Of a DNA stretch of 64,000 nucleotides, positions 25,407-37,319 are shown in pieces. Under the pieces are notes generated by a model, which was not told the DNA's origin, did no database searches, and saw only the letters and a list, made by a program, of their open reading frames with translations. Position numbers and translations under genes: made by a program. Within the stretch, counting starts at the first letter, position 1. Every line of letters starts with the position of its first letter. Location: NCBI GenBank assembly GCA_029216955.1, contig JANAVB010009598.1:25862646-25926645 (forward strand). Reading direction: 5' to 3'. The stretch is from Iris pallida (Eukaryota > Streptophyta > Magnoliopsida > Asparagales > Iridaceae).

Positions 25407-25899
25407 TATTCCCCACATAATGAAGTGGTCTCTCAAATGTGCAGAGGGAGAGTTTGGAATTTACAAATTAAAAAGAATTTTTCTCATCAAATGGTGGAAC
25501 AGAATTGATGAGAAAGAAAAAATAGCAGAAATCAAGGCATCTCTTGCAGCAGAAGCCAAAGAATCAGAGAAGCTGCAAGAAAAAAAAATGGGTTATGAGG
25601 ATAATTACCTGAGAAAATATAAAGATTATATACTCAGGAAAAATCCTAAAATATCCAAAGAAGAATTGAAAAATCGCTGTCGCAAATATATTCATTCCCA
25701 AATGAAGGAAATATTTGGGGATACTATTTTCCTTGATCTAGATGATGATGATTCAATGAAGTTATCAGAGGCGTCAGTTGCTGCTCATGGCATTGAGGAT
25801 GAATCTTCCTCGGAAAGCAATAAAGAGATGGTGGTTGAATCATCCGTCAGTCATACGCCACGAAGGCGACCCAGGAATAGTAAAGATGATGGAAAATAG
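25407..25899 (+). pseudogene. Viral 3'-terminal ORF, C-terminal half (first plus copy)
   Basis: About 160 codons from the head-to-head junction to the stop at 25897-25899. They match the last part of the ORF at 32290-33565: Lys/Glu helix, LDLDDDDS acidic patch, basic end RRRPRNSKDDGK. The frame is open. The N-terminal half is missing by the junction, so it is a truncated copy. Confidence 0.85.
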
Positions 25900-26178
25900 A
25901 GGACAACTGTGTGGTAGCGAAATAAAGGCAGAATTGACAGAGACAGCCACCAATAGCAATAATAGTGGAGGTGGGGCCTACAATCCAAAATCAGGCCAAA
26001 TTCAAGATAAGAAGGAATCTCCTTTAACAAAGCAAAAGGAGATGTGACATAAAGTTGAAAAGACACGTAGGTGCCTAATCCACTACGTGTAACTTTAATA
26101 ATTAGCTCGAGGCGGTGCTGCTGGACAGATGGCGTGTAATAACCGGATGCTGTCGGTTTGCCTTGAGTCTTTCTGTAC

Positions 26179-26186
26179 TATAAATT
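26179..26186 (+). promoter_or_regulatory. TATA box of pregenomic RNA promoter
   Basis: TATAAATT about 95 bp upstream of the AATAAA signal. It is the same in the second plus region (about 33880) and altered in the minus copy. Confidence 0.8.
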
Positions 26187-26279
26187 GAGGCCTCTTGCTT
26201 CATTTGTGTGTGTGCTAAGTTTTTCTATTTTCTTCTGTAAGAGTGTGTGCTTGTGAGTGCTTGTACTACTACTATTATC

Positions 26280-26285
26280 AATAAA
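26280..26285 (+). terminator. Viral polyadenylation signal
   Basis: AATAAA between TATA and primer-binding site. The duplicate is at 33972-33977, and the minus copy has it at 20279-20274. Confidence 0.8.
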
Positions 26286-26355
26286 AGTTCAAGTTTGCTA
26301 TTTCCAATTTTACTCTTCTACTTCTTCTGGCCTCTTTGAAGATCCTGCTATCATT

Positions 26356-26368
26356 TGGTATCAGAGCC
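26356..26368 (+). other. Primer-binding site for initiator tRNA-Met (plus copy)
   Basis: TGGTATCAGAGCC. Its first six bases recur at 34048-34053 exactly at the right end of the viral insertion. Confidence 0.93.
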
Positions 26369-26568
26369 ATGATGGCTCGTGAGTAGGTGCGTTCTATCTT
26401 GCTAATTTCTTTATGTAGCTATTAAAATATAATATGCTGTTGTTTCATTACTGCTAGTTGCTATGTCTGAATGCTTAGGGATAGTTTGTATGGTGTGTCT
26501 ATGTGTTGTGGGACGGCACCAAAGTCGCATAGGCGTTTGATGGCAGAGGGTGCCGTGTTTAGCCGTAA

Positions 26569-27770
26569 ATCGTTGACAGCCGTGCAACCTTTTTACTACC
26601 AGAAGAATTAGACCTAAGCCTTTCAGATATTAGCGATAGTAGTATTGATATTAACAACAGAATACAGTTTAATAGATTACATGAAGAAGGTAGCAAGATA
26701 GATCCTCCTCAGATGAGTGGCCAACTGGCAAACCTAATAGGTTCGAATAAGAAAACCCTTAATAAGGGTAAGTCTGTTAAGAATACCAATCTGTATGAAT
26801 TTTCTACGGAATTAGAGGAGTTGAACAAATGGACAATTCCAAAAGTTCAACCTAAAGAAATATATCAAATAGGTACGTTTGATTTTAAGTCTTCTATTGC
26901 AATTAAAACAATGGAAAGAACAGTGCAAGTCTCAGATAATGAACAAATAATTAAGTTATTATCTGAAGATGATATCTCTAATTACAGAGATAAATATAAT
27001 TTCATTCATATTGGACTAATACAAGTAGCATTAAAACCTTTAACACTTCAAGGTTTAAATGCATCCCTACTGACATCTCTAAGAGATGGTAGGTGTTTGG
27101 ACTGGGCACAATCCCTAATGGGAGTCATGCAGACAAGTCTCTGTCATGGTCAGTATATTTTAATATTTATCCCAATTTAAGCTTATCTCTAACAGACACA
27201 AACCTGTTAGAAGCCGTGTCTTTGAATCTAAAGACATTTGGTTATAATTTTCTTCCTGGATCTGAAACTATAGCAATAATCTATAGAGTTCATTTTAAGG
27301 TGTTAAATACTTTAGCCCCCAAAACTAAACACCTTACTAAGCCAGGACAGACTACTTTAGTAGAGACTAATCTTTTGACTACTAAAGTAGCTACTAATAG
27401 AATAATTAAATGGAAAGAAATAAACTTTTCTAATGAATGGACTCTGAATATGGCTGTACCTCCGAAACCCATAATGGATTCGGAAATAGACCAAATAATT
27501 CAGACTCCAGATGGCGATGTGGAAGTTAGATTTACTCCACAAATAAAAGCCAGAATCTCCACATCAAGTTCCAGGAGATTCATAACTGAGAAATCTATCT
27601 CAGATAAGCAATCAGAAGGTGAATCTTCTAATATAGAAGAAAACAAAATAAAAAAGATTCAAATAAATGAATCTAATGTTGTTCACCCAATATATGCTTC
27701 CAAATCAGATTCCCAGTTATCTAAATTAGATGAGGAACCGACAATGTCGGAAATGGCATTTAATTTTTAA
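26569..27770 (+). pseudogene. MP: Viral movement protein, frameshifted copy (plus)
   Basis: The frame is open from 26569 (after TAA 26566-26568). An acidic stretch (LPEELDLSLSDISDSSID) precedes any ATG. The ATG used by the minus copy is ATA here (26662), leaving ATG 26713 as the first. The 30K movement-protein core is present (GLIQVALKPL; SLRDGRCLDWAQSLMGVMQT). A missing C near 27149 shifts the frame, and the rest continues in 27093-27770 with a Ser/Glu-rich end. The stop TAA (27768-27770) overlaps the next ATG (27770-27772). Homologous to 19897-18789, where the frameshift lies elsewhere. Confidence 0.87.
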
Positions 27771-30700
27771 TGGATTATAAACTCTCACCAGCAATGATTG
27801 AGTGTTGTAAGAAAGAATATTACAGCGAAGAAAATAAAAAATTTAGAGAACGGTTTCAACACCAATTCAAAGTTCATCAGCGTAGAGAATATAGAAAAAT
27901 GTATGAAGAAGACCTTCCAAATATGCAGAAGGTACGATGGTTCCGAGATTGGTTCCTTAATGAATATCTTAGTGGTAGAATAAGACATATAAATGTCATA
28001 GAGGAGCAATTTAAGATTTGGACCACTAAGGAAGGATAGAAAATAAAGTCGTTATATCCTCCTAATGAATCTCTTAAAATATCTGCTCCATTTAATACTA
28101 ATATTGAGGCTAATTCGTTCTATAAGGCTATAGAACATGAGAAAGCCACAATAAAGGAGATGCAGAAAATAATACTGCAAAATAATTACACTAATACCTT
28201 TATTCAAGTCATGGGTAAGCAATTGACCCGAATAGAGGAAAATATTCAGAAGCTGAATGATAAGTTTAATTCGCTTAAAGGAGTAGAGCTTAATGAGAGT
28301 CCTATTGTTAAACCCAAAATGGAAACAAGTAGAATTCCAATTAGACCTAAGTCAGAATTTACAAAGGAAGATCTGAAAGAATTAGTCGAACAATTCAGAA
28401 ATCAAAGTGTTAATGTACTCTTTGAAGAAGAATTGGAGTACGAACGTCTTAAAGAGGAATTTCTGAATTATGATCCTAATAAGGCTAAGGATACACCTAA
28501 GCACCTTAATGTGCTACAAGGAGAATCCTCGACCCAGAATGGTCAAGAGTCTGAATCAGACTCTAGGGACACTTGTTCTACTCAAGATGAACAAGTTAAT
28601 CCTATTGAATTAGAAGAAATGTATAATTCTTTTAATTCGGTTCAAAACTCTTTAGAAGCGGTTCAAAAGGACATGAATCGAGAAAGAGTTAATACTGTCA
28701 AATATGACAAACCTAATTTGATCAAATATTATTACAAAAGACCTTCTCCAATGGATGTTTTGTATGCGGAAAATGGTTCTATAATTCAGAATCATTACTG
28801 TGCTGGAGAAATCTATGAATGAAACATAGATGGTCTTTCTGATAAACAAATTCATGATCAGTTACATCGAATATTGATGTACTTCAATATTGCTAAGGCC
28901 GCTGGTAATAATGATCAACAAATTGCCTTATTTGTCGCCAGTGGATTTACAGGCATCCTACGAGGAAGGTGGGATCATTGCCTGAGTAATGAGCAACGAA
29001 TGGAAATAATAAATGTCACTAAGACAGAGGATGGACAGCAGAAATCTGATGCTGTTTACACTCTAATATACAATATATTAGAGCATTTCACAGGACATAT
29101 TTCTGATGGAGGGAGAATTAGAACCCTATTACAGAATTTACGATATCCAACTTTGACTCATTTCAGATGGTATAAAGATACTTTTCTGAGTAGAGTCATG
29201 GCACTTGATGATGCCAATGCATCACATTGGAAATCCAAATTTATTGATGGATTGCCCAACCTCTTTGCTGAAAAAATACGGCAAAAGTTGAAGGAAAAGA
29301 ATAATGGAGAAATACTATATCAGAATTACACCTATGGAGCATTAATCAATGCTTGTGTCCAAGAAGGCTTAGCCTTATGTAATGATTTAAAGCTAAGGAA
29401 TCAATTGTAATCGCAAAGGCTTTCGGAAAGAAAGCAATTAGGTGAATTTTGTAGCCAATTTGCTGTAGATGATTACAAGCCTTATGATAAGAAGGGAAAG
29501 GCTAAGAAGGATTATAATAGAGAGAAAGGGAATAAACCCTATTATAGGAGAAAAAAAGAAGAAGAAGTATTCCCAGCAATATAAGGAGGAAGAAAAGGGG
29601 AAAGAGAAGAAATCTTCTCATAAGAGGAAATCCTCTAAGGAAATAAAATGCTACAAATGTGGCAAAATAGGTCATTATGCTAATAGGTGTTACACTAAGA
29701 AGAAGATCCAAGAAATAGAGGATGAAGGGTTAAAGAAAACCCTATATAAAATATTGATAAATTCTGATGAAGAATTAGGTTCATCAGAGGAGTCTAGTGA
29801 TGACGAGTCAATTAATATGTGCGAATGTGATAGTGAATGTAGCTGTGAGGAATGTTCCAATTAACATGATCTTGTGTATTATAAGTCCATAGTCAAAATG
29901 AATGGATTGTCAATTAATGTTTTGACTGCTCAAGATAAGAGAGAGATAATAAAATCTCTATTATCTACTGAAATCAGTAGGAATGCTAGAGAAAAGTTAA
30001 TAGATTTTCTTAGCATTGAAGAAAAAGTAACTAGTAGTTCTTTGAATGAGGAAGGAACTAATAAGAAAGAGGAATTTATAGCATGGATGAGGTCCTCCGA
30101 AGATATAGAAATAAGGAGGTAAAAGCTGTAACAATACAAGATCTCCAGAATGAGATTAAGGTATTGAAAAAAGAAATAAAAGAGTTAAAATCTCGAGATG
30201 AGATGACCCAAATAAGATTGTCTAATTTGGAGACAGTAGCAAAGAATATGATAATCCATACTACCGAGCAAGGGGAAAGCTCCAAAAGAAGTAATACTTC
30301 TACCCCTGGAGTTTCTGATGAGGAAACTGAGCCTCAACAGAAATTAGAGAAAATAGATCTCTATGTTACCCAAAAATGGTACATTCAAATAGATTTACTC
30401 ATTAATAATGAGTATTATATTAAAAATTTAATTGCACTAGTAGATAGTGGTGCAGACCTTAATTGTGTTAAAGAGGGTGTGATTCCAATAAAGTATTGTG
30501 AACGCACAACTCAAATACTTAGTGCTGCAAATAATAAAGCCTTAACAACACCATATAAGGTTACATATGTTAATGTCTGTAAAAACTCTGCTACCATACC
30601 ATTGCAATTTGTGGTAGTTAAGGAAATAACTCAGCATGTTATCCTAGGGACTTCTTTCCTAGAAAAACTTATGCCAATAAGGAATATTAATTTAAAGGGA

Positions 30701-32288
30701 ATTTCTACTGTTTATAAGGGTAGAGAAGTAACCTTTGAATTTATTCGTGATCTAATGATCAAGATTCTAAATAAAATTAGAGAAATTGATTTCAAAGAAA
30801 ATCAAATCAATTTTCTCCGGGAGGAAATAAGACAAATACAAATATCTGATCAATTAAATAAGCCAGAGATTAAGGAAAAAATAAAACAGGTCGAAGAAGA
30901 GTTTAAGCTTCAGACTTGTAGCAATCTTCCAAATGCTTTTTGGGATCGGAAACAGCATATTGTTTCACTCCCCTATGAGGATAGCTTTAATGAGAAAGAT
31001 ATCCCAACCAAAGCAAGGCCGTGCCAGATGAATCAACAATATCTGGAAATATGTAAAAAGGAAATACAGGACTTAATAGACAAGAAGTTAATAAGAAAAT
31101 CCTACTCTCCATGGAGTTGCACAGCATTCTATGTAATGAATAATGCTGAGAGGGAGAGAGGTGTACCAAGATTGGTAATTAATTATAAATATCTCAATAA
31201 GGTTTTAAAGTGGATCAGATATCCAATCCCTAATAAGAGGGATCTGCTCAATAGAATAGTTAGAGCAAGGATTTTTTCTAAATTTGATTTAAAATCAGGC
31301 TACTGGCCAATCCAGATAGCTGAGCAGGATAGGTACAAGACTGCTTTTACAGTTCCATTTGGGCACTATGAATGGAATGTTATGCCCTACGTACTAAAGA
31401 ATGCTCCGTCCGAATTTCAGAATATAATGAATAAAATATTAATAACTATTCTGAATTTATTTTATCCTATATTGATGATATATTAATATTTTCTAATTCT
31501 CTTGATGAACATTTTAAACACTTGAAGATTTTCAAGCATTTAGTCATCAAGAATGGGTTGGTGATATCAGCACCAAAAATAAAGTTGTTTCAAACAGAAA
31601 TAAGATTTTTGGGACATAATATAGCAAATAGGACAATAATTCCTATTGATAGAAGTATTGAATTTGCTTCTAAGTTCCCTGATGAAATAACTGATAATAA
31701 GCAGTTGCAAAGGTTTTTTGGGGCATTGAAATATGTTTCTGACTTTTACAAGAACATAGCTCAGGATACAAAAATTTTGTATCAATGATTGAAGAAGAAT
31801 CCACCTGCCTGGTCAGAAGAACATACTAAGGCAGTTAAGATAATAAAGCAGAAGGTTAAGAATTTACCTTGCTTACATTTAGCAAATGCTGAATGGTTTA
31901 AAATTGTGGAAACAGATGCCAGTGATATTGGCTATGGTGGCATCATGAAGCAAAGAAACCCTGAGACTAATAAGGAAGTCTTAGTTAGGTTTTGCTCGGG
32001 TAAATGGAATGATACTCAACTTAATTATTCCACAATCAAGAAAGAAATTCTTTCTATAATAAAATGTATTCATAAGTTCCAAGATAATCTGCTTAATCAG
32101 AAGTTTTTGCTTAGAATAGATTATAGCTCTGCAAAAAAACAGTCTTAGAGAAAGATGTTAAAAATCTAGCGTCAAAACAAATATTCGCTAGATGGCAGGC
32201 TGAATTAGCTATTTTTGATTTTGATATTGAATATATTAAAGGTGAAGAAAATAGTCTTCCTGATTTTCTAGCTCGTGAATTTAGCAGA
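27770..32288 (+). pseudogene. Viral polyprotein: N-terminal domain, coat, protease, RT, RNase H (plus copy)
   Basis: Corrected for small indels this is one continuous frame. Order: helical N-terminal region (27770-28820, stop TAG at 28037), coat protein (about 28830-29640), CCHC knuckle (29649-29690), acidic Cys-rich part, coiled-coil-like segment (30083-30300), protease VDSGAD (30440-30457), RT (30900-31790) with YIDD at 31468-31479, RNase H with ETDASDIGYGG (about 31907) and its end near 32280. Breaks seen: stops at 28037, 28820, 29408, 29862 and 31786; frameshifts near 29553, 30069, 31438 and 32133. It resembles the gag-pol layout of caulimovirids without integrase. Not expressible as an enzyme. 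Confidence 0.9.
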
Positions 32289-33565
32289 ATGAGCAGGCGA
32301 GATAAGGGCAAGCAGCCCTGGGAGCCTCCCAAATGGGAGCAGCCCAAAAGTCGAAAGACTCACCGGAGACAGGACCAAATTCCTGTTCGAAAAAATATTA
32401 TTGTTTCAGCTGATAATGTATCCAATGAGCAACAGAGGGAAAAATTTTCCTACCAAGAGGCGGCTACTCTTGCAGAAATGGAGACAATCTACACTCAGAA
32501 ATCAGCTGAGGAAGACATAATATGTCTGATCGGAATGATATTCCTGTGTCTCATGACACTTGGGATCCCTGGCAGCTCAAATAAAAATACTTTGAGAGGA
32601 ATTTTTATCCCATAAAAATGAGGGCGAGGATCCATTATGAAGGAATAATTTGCTCCACCAATTCAGCAGAAATTGAGCACTTTAGGCAAAATCCTAAAAA
32701 TCCGCATTCGGAGATAGTATATAGTAAATTACTATATATAAAATCCTTACCCCTCAATCATGGGGTCTGCATCCGAATTTCGAGAGGGCAATGCTCTTCA
32801 GGAATAACACAACTTCAATGAAGTTTACTTACTGGGATTATATTGATGCTTTCTTTTATGTGTTTTACTATAAGAATGACAAAAGGAGGCATTCCTGGTT
32901 TATTAAAATATGTCCTAAAATATTAGAACAGGACATTTCCACCTGGTTTAATAAGTGGTGGAACTACTTTGGAGCAAACCTGGAAATATTGTCAGGACCA
33001 TTGCTCAACTTATTCGACGAATGGGTCGAGAAGGCAAAAATTTGCCAGAAAAAACAAAATTTCTATGATGAAGAGACAAACATGTTATTTTTCGTCTCTA
33101 ATAATATTCCCCACATAATGAAGTGGTCTCTCAAATATGCAGAGGGAGAGTTTGGAATTTACAAATTAAAAAAAAAAATTTCTCATCAAATGGTGGAACA
33201 GAATTGATGAGAAAGAAAAAATAGCAGAAATCAAGGCATCTCTTGCAGCAGAAGCCAAAGAATCAGAGAAGCTGCAAGAAGAAAAAATAATGGATTATGA
33301 GGATAATTACCTGAGAAAATATAAAGATTATATACTCAAGAAAAATCCTAAAATATCCAAAGAAGAATTGAGAAATCGCTGTCGCAAATATATTCATTCC
33401 CAAATGAAGGAAATATTTGGGGATACTATTTTCCTTGATCTAGATGATGATGATTCAATGAAGTCATCAGAGGCGTCAGTTGCTGCTCATGGCATTGAGG
33501 ATGAATCTTCCTCGGAAAGTAATAAAGAGGTGGTGGTTGAATCATCCGCCAGTCATGCGCCATGA
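32289..33565 (+). pseudogene. Viral 3'-terminal ORF of unknown function (plus copy)
   Basis: It opens with ATG 32289 (MSRRDKGKQPWEPP), in the same indel-corrected frame as RNase H. The Trp-rich core, acidic patch and basic end are as in the minus copy. Frame breaks: one base missing near 32526, further shifts near 32740 and 33178, and a TGA at 33563 that ends it about 11 codons early (CGA in 25407-25899). Function unknown. The position after RNase H suits either a C-terminal polyprotein domain or a separate ORF. Confidence 0.75.
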
Positions 33566-34048
33566 AGGCGACCCAGGAATAGTGAAGATGATGGAAAATA
33601 GAGGACAGCTGTGCGGTAGCGGAATAAAGGCAGAATTGACAGAGACAGCCACCAATAGCAATAATAGTGGAGGTGGGGCCTACAATCCAAAATCAGGCCA
33701 AATTCAAGATAAGAAGGAATCTCCTTTAACAAAGCAAAAGGAGATGTGACATAAAGTTGAAAAGACACGTAGGTGCCTAATCCACTACGTGTAACTTTAA
33801 TAATTAGCTCGAGGCGGTGCTGCTGGACAGATGGCGTGTAATAACAGGATGCTGTCGGTTTGCCTTGAGTCTTTTTGTACTATAAATTGAGGCCTCTTGC
33901 TTCATTTGTGTGTGTGCTAAGTTTTTCTATTTTCTTCTGTAAGAGTGTGTGCTTGTACTACTACTATTATCAATAAAAGTTCAAGTTTGCTACTTCCAAT
34001 TTTACTCTTCTACTTCTTCTGGCCTCTTTGAAGATCCTGCTATCATTT

Positions 34049-34053
<5 letters not shown>
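33566..34053 (+). promoter_or_regulatory. Second viral non-coding region, cut at the primer-binding site
   Basis: It repeats 25900-26361 with the ACGT inverted repeat (33765-33792), TATA and AATAAA (33972-33977). A 10-bp unit of GTGCTTGT-type repeat is lost near 33950. It stops at TGGTAT and passes into (AT)n. Confidence 0.88.
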
Positions 34054-34490
<437 letters not shown>

Positions 34491-34692
34491 TAGCATATGG
34501 GCACGTGCCTTGCACGTATTTTAATATTTCTTAATTAGTTTAGGAAGACTCTTTAGGAAGACTAAAGGGTAGTCTTCATAATTACTAAGTTGTCCTTATT
34601 AAAATTAATGAACTATTTTAATTAGTATAAGTATGTAAGGGTATTTTCGGAATTTAAAAGTTTCACCATCTAAGTTTTCCTATTATGTAGTA

Positions 34693-34693
<1 letters not shown>

Positions 34694-34742
<49 letters not shown>
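34694..34742. repeat. (AT)n at the 5' edge of LINE copy 1
   Basis: About 49 bp of AT repeat directly followed by RT coding sequence. Confidence 0.92.
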
Positions 34743-34746
<4 letters not shown>

Positions 34747-36930
34747 CTGGCCCAAACGGATTCTCGGGGGTCTTCTTCAGAGACTGTTGGGATATAATCA
34801 AGAAGGACATCCATGAAGCGGCCACGACCTTCTTCCAAGGAGCTACTTATCCAAGAGCCATATCTTTCGCTAACCTGATCCTCATCCCAAAAAGGATAAC
34901 CCTGAAACATTTCGTGACTTCCGGCCCATAAGTCTGTGCACCTTCACCAACAAGATTATCTCCAAGATCGTTGCATCCCCCATGTCAGACTTGCTTCCCT
35001 AGATTATTTCTGAGGAACAAAGCGGCTTCGTCAAGAGACAGAAACATCCTGGATAACATCATGCTTGCGCAAGAGATAATCACCTGCATGAAACTCCCTG
35101 CTAGAGGTGGCAACATCGCAATCAAACTGGACATGGAAAAAGCTTATGACAGGCTGGATTTACAATTCATGATTTGGGTCCTCAGGGGGTTTGGCTTTTC
35201 GGAATCCTGGACCAATATCGTTTGGAGATCGATCAGCAACTCCTGGTTCTCTACGGTTATCAACGGTCAAGCCGATGGATTCTTCAAATCGAGTCGCGGT
35301 GTAAGGCAATGAGACCCTTTATCATCTACCATATTAATCATTGCTGCGGATGCCTTGAGCAAAAAATCTGAACAAGTTGACCAGCACCTCGAACTTCCAA
35401 CACTTTCACACCACCAGCGGCTACCCGATCATCACTCACCTAGCTTATGTTGATGATATCCTCATTTTCACCTCCGAAGATGTCGGGTCGGTGGATGTGG
35501 TCCACAACACCCTACAAAGATACGCCTCTTGCTCCGGCCAGAAGATCAACCCAGAGAAGAGTGTTATCTACGCCCACCACAACATCAAGAGAGAGAACGC
35601 AGCTAGCATCTCCAACATCATCTCGTTCTCCAACAGTCATCCCCCGTTTCAATATCTCGGATGCCCCCTCGTGTACGATAAATTTAACGCCGGCATCTTC
35701 GAAGACCTCATTAACAAAATCAGGAAGAAACTGGAGGGGTGGCACAATGCCACTCTATCTCCGGGCGGCAAGATGATCCTCATCAAACACGTCCTCACAT
35801 CCGTCCCCATATATACCCTCGTTGCATGCTCCCCTCCCAAGAAGGTGCTCTCTTCGATCAAAAGCATCCTTAACAACTTTTTTTGGGGACATAGTGGGGG
35901 TCACGTCAGGCACAGTTAGGTGAGCTAGGACACTATAGCTAAACCCACTGAGGACGGAGGCTTGGGCTTTTTTAAACTATCTCACATCGCTGATGCCTTT
36001 TCGATGAAACTGTGGTGGAAGCTCCGTACGAGTAGGAATTTATGGACGAGATTCATGAAGGCCGGATACTTCAAGCACATTCACCCGTCACATGCGACCG
36101 CCAACTACAGATCATCCGCAGCTTGGCGGCGCATCATCTCCGGGCGCACCATTACGGAACAGATAATTCATCTTTGTCCGGGTGACGGAGAGTCCTCTAC
36201 CTTCCTAGAACGCTGGACAGGAGACACCCTGCTCCCCCGCCTTCTGGAGGCTCCGGGGAACAGCAGGATCAGGGACCTATGGGATGCACCCGGGAACGAC
36301 TGGGATTGGGACAAGATCCGTGAATGGGCCGGAGATGAAGCGAAAGAGTGCATCCATCGACAAGGTCTGAAGATCAGCTAAGATGCTGACGAGCTAAGAT
36401 GGTCAGCTAGTTCGGCAGGCGACTTCTCTATCCGTTCGGCCAGACATGTGGCTCGCGATCGCGGGGCGCCCTCACCAATCAGCGCTGCCTTCTGGCTAAC
36501 TTGTATTCCTAAAAAGTGCTGCATCCTTATCTGGAGAGCCATTAGAAACAAGTTACCGACCAATGACATTATGTACTCTATTGGATTCAACATAGCCTCT
36601 GCCTGTAATTGTTGCTCAGAGCGTCAGATGGAAACCATTGACCACATCTTCTGCCAGGAGGATCTTCCCGTACAGGTCTGGACAACGCTGTCCGAGCATT
36701 GTAGACAGGCTCATGAGGGAGGAAGCCTCCTCGATCTATTAGCTGGGTGGGCAAATGCCTCCCACAGCCACCAGATCGTAGCGGCTGCTGCTACGTAGGT
36801 TTTATGGAAGAATCGTAATAAGGTGAGATATGAAGGCCACCAGTACAACACTGACATGCTCATTCGAGAGGTGATCAGGCAGTGTCGGAAGATCAGAAAC
36901 TTCTGTACGCATGGCTAGCATAGTTTTTGG
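34743..36930 (+). pseudogene. LINE ORF2 fragment: reverse transcriptase and zf-RVT
   Basis: Pieces: the GPNGFSGVFF region at the 5' edge, FRPISLCTFTNKIISKI, NIAIKLDMEKAYDRLD, and AYVDDILIF (YVDD at 35446-35457), then thumb/connection sequence to 36380 and a C-terminal zf-RVT domain (about 36490-36720: WLTCIPKKCCILIWRA, then Cys pairs and HIFCQ). LINE RT primes on nicked chromosomal DNA. Several frameshifts and stops (for example near 35000, 35310 and 35917) make it defective. Endonuclease and ORF1 are absent by 5' truncation. Confidence 0.87.
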
Positions 36931-36980
36931 GTCCCTATCCTCGGTAGGCTCCCAGTTTAGATTTTGTGTTTTGTTGGTAT

Positions 36981-37050
36981 ACTTGTATAGGCGTCGGCAT
37001 TTTGTGCCTAAGGGTATACTTGTATAGGCTTCGGTATTTTGAGCCTTTAC
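36981..37050 (+). other. LINE 3' hairpin unit, duplicated (copy 1)
   Basis: ACTTGTATAGGC...GCCTA occurs at 36981-37010 (stem TAGGC/GCCTA) and again at 37018-37046 (AGGCT/AGCCT). Copies 2 and 3 have one unit. Likely the RNA element bound by the LINE RT. Confidence 0.7.
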
Positions 37051-37071
37051 GGAATAAAATGAAGGGGTTTT

Positions 37072-37073
<2 letters not shown>

Positions 37074-37151
<78 letters not shown>
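37074..37151. repeat. (AT)n at the 3' end of LINE copy 1
   Basis: About 78 bp. The next 45 bp (GCACACATTACCTTTTTAAT...) match the right flank of the (AT)n tract ending at 39339. Confidence 0.92.
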
Positions 37152-37158
<7 letters not shown>

Positions 37159-37246
37159 TTACCTTTTTAATAAATAATAGTATCATATAGGCGGTTATTA
37201 AATAGGCACACAAACAATTATACGCACACACAATTATTCACACACG

Positions 37247-37248
<2 letters not shown>

Positions 37249-37319
<71 letters not shown>
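37249..37319. repeat. (AT)n microsatellite
   Basis: About 70 bp with one AAAT interruption, preceded by CA-rich sequence. Confidence 0.9.

Larger units (their letters stand above)
25900..26568 (+). promoter_or_regulatory. Viral non-coding region with promoter, leader and primer site (plus copy)
   Basis: Contents in order: inverted repeat ACACGTAG (26063-26070) / CTACGTGT (26083-26090) extended by AAAGTT/AACTTT; TATA box TATAAATT (26179-26186); poly(A) signal AATAAA (26280-26285); primer-binding site (26356-26368); then a short leader. The ACGT cores are bZIP-type binding sequences in plants, which suggests, but does not show, an inducible or strong promoter. Confidence 0.85.
34743..37073 (+). 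mobile_element. LINE copy 1 (plant L1 type), 5'-truncated
   Basis: It starts within RT and ends at TTTTCA before (AT)n (37074-37151). The tail carries a duplicated hairpin unit and GAATAAAATG. It is related to LINE copies 2 and 3 through the RT, zf-RVT and 3' hairpin. Confidence 0.9.

Noticed and set aside
25404..25416. GTG at 25416 as start of the minus coat-protein frame
   Set aside because: It lies in the other copy's sequence across the head-to-head junction; the frame is simply truncated there.
34490..34693. MITE or Helitron end between (AT)n tracts
   Set aside because: Contains a GGCACGTGCC palindrome but no clear terminal repeats or target duplication; left unclassified.
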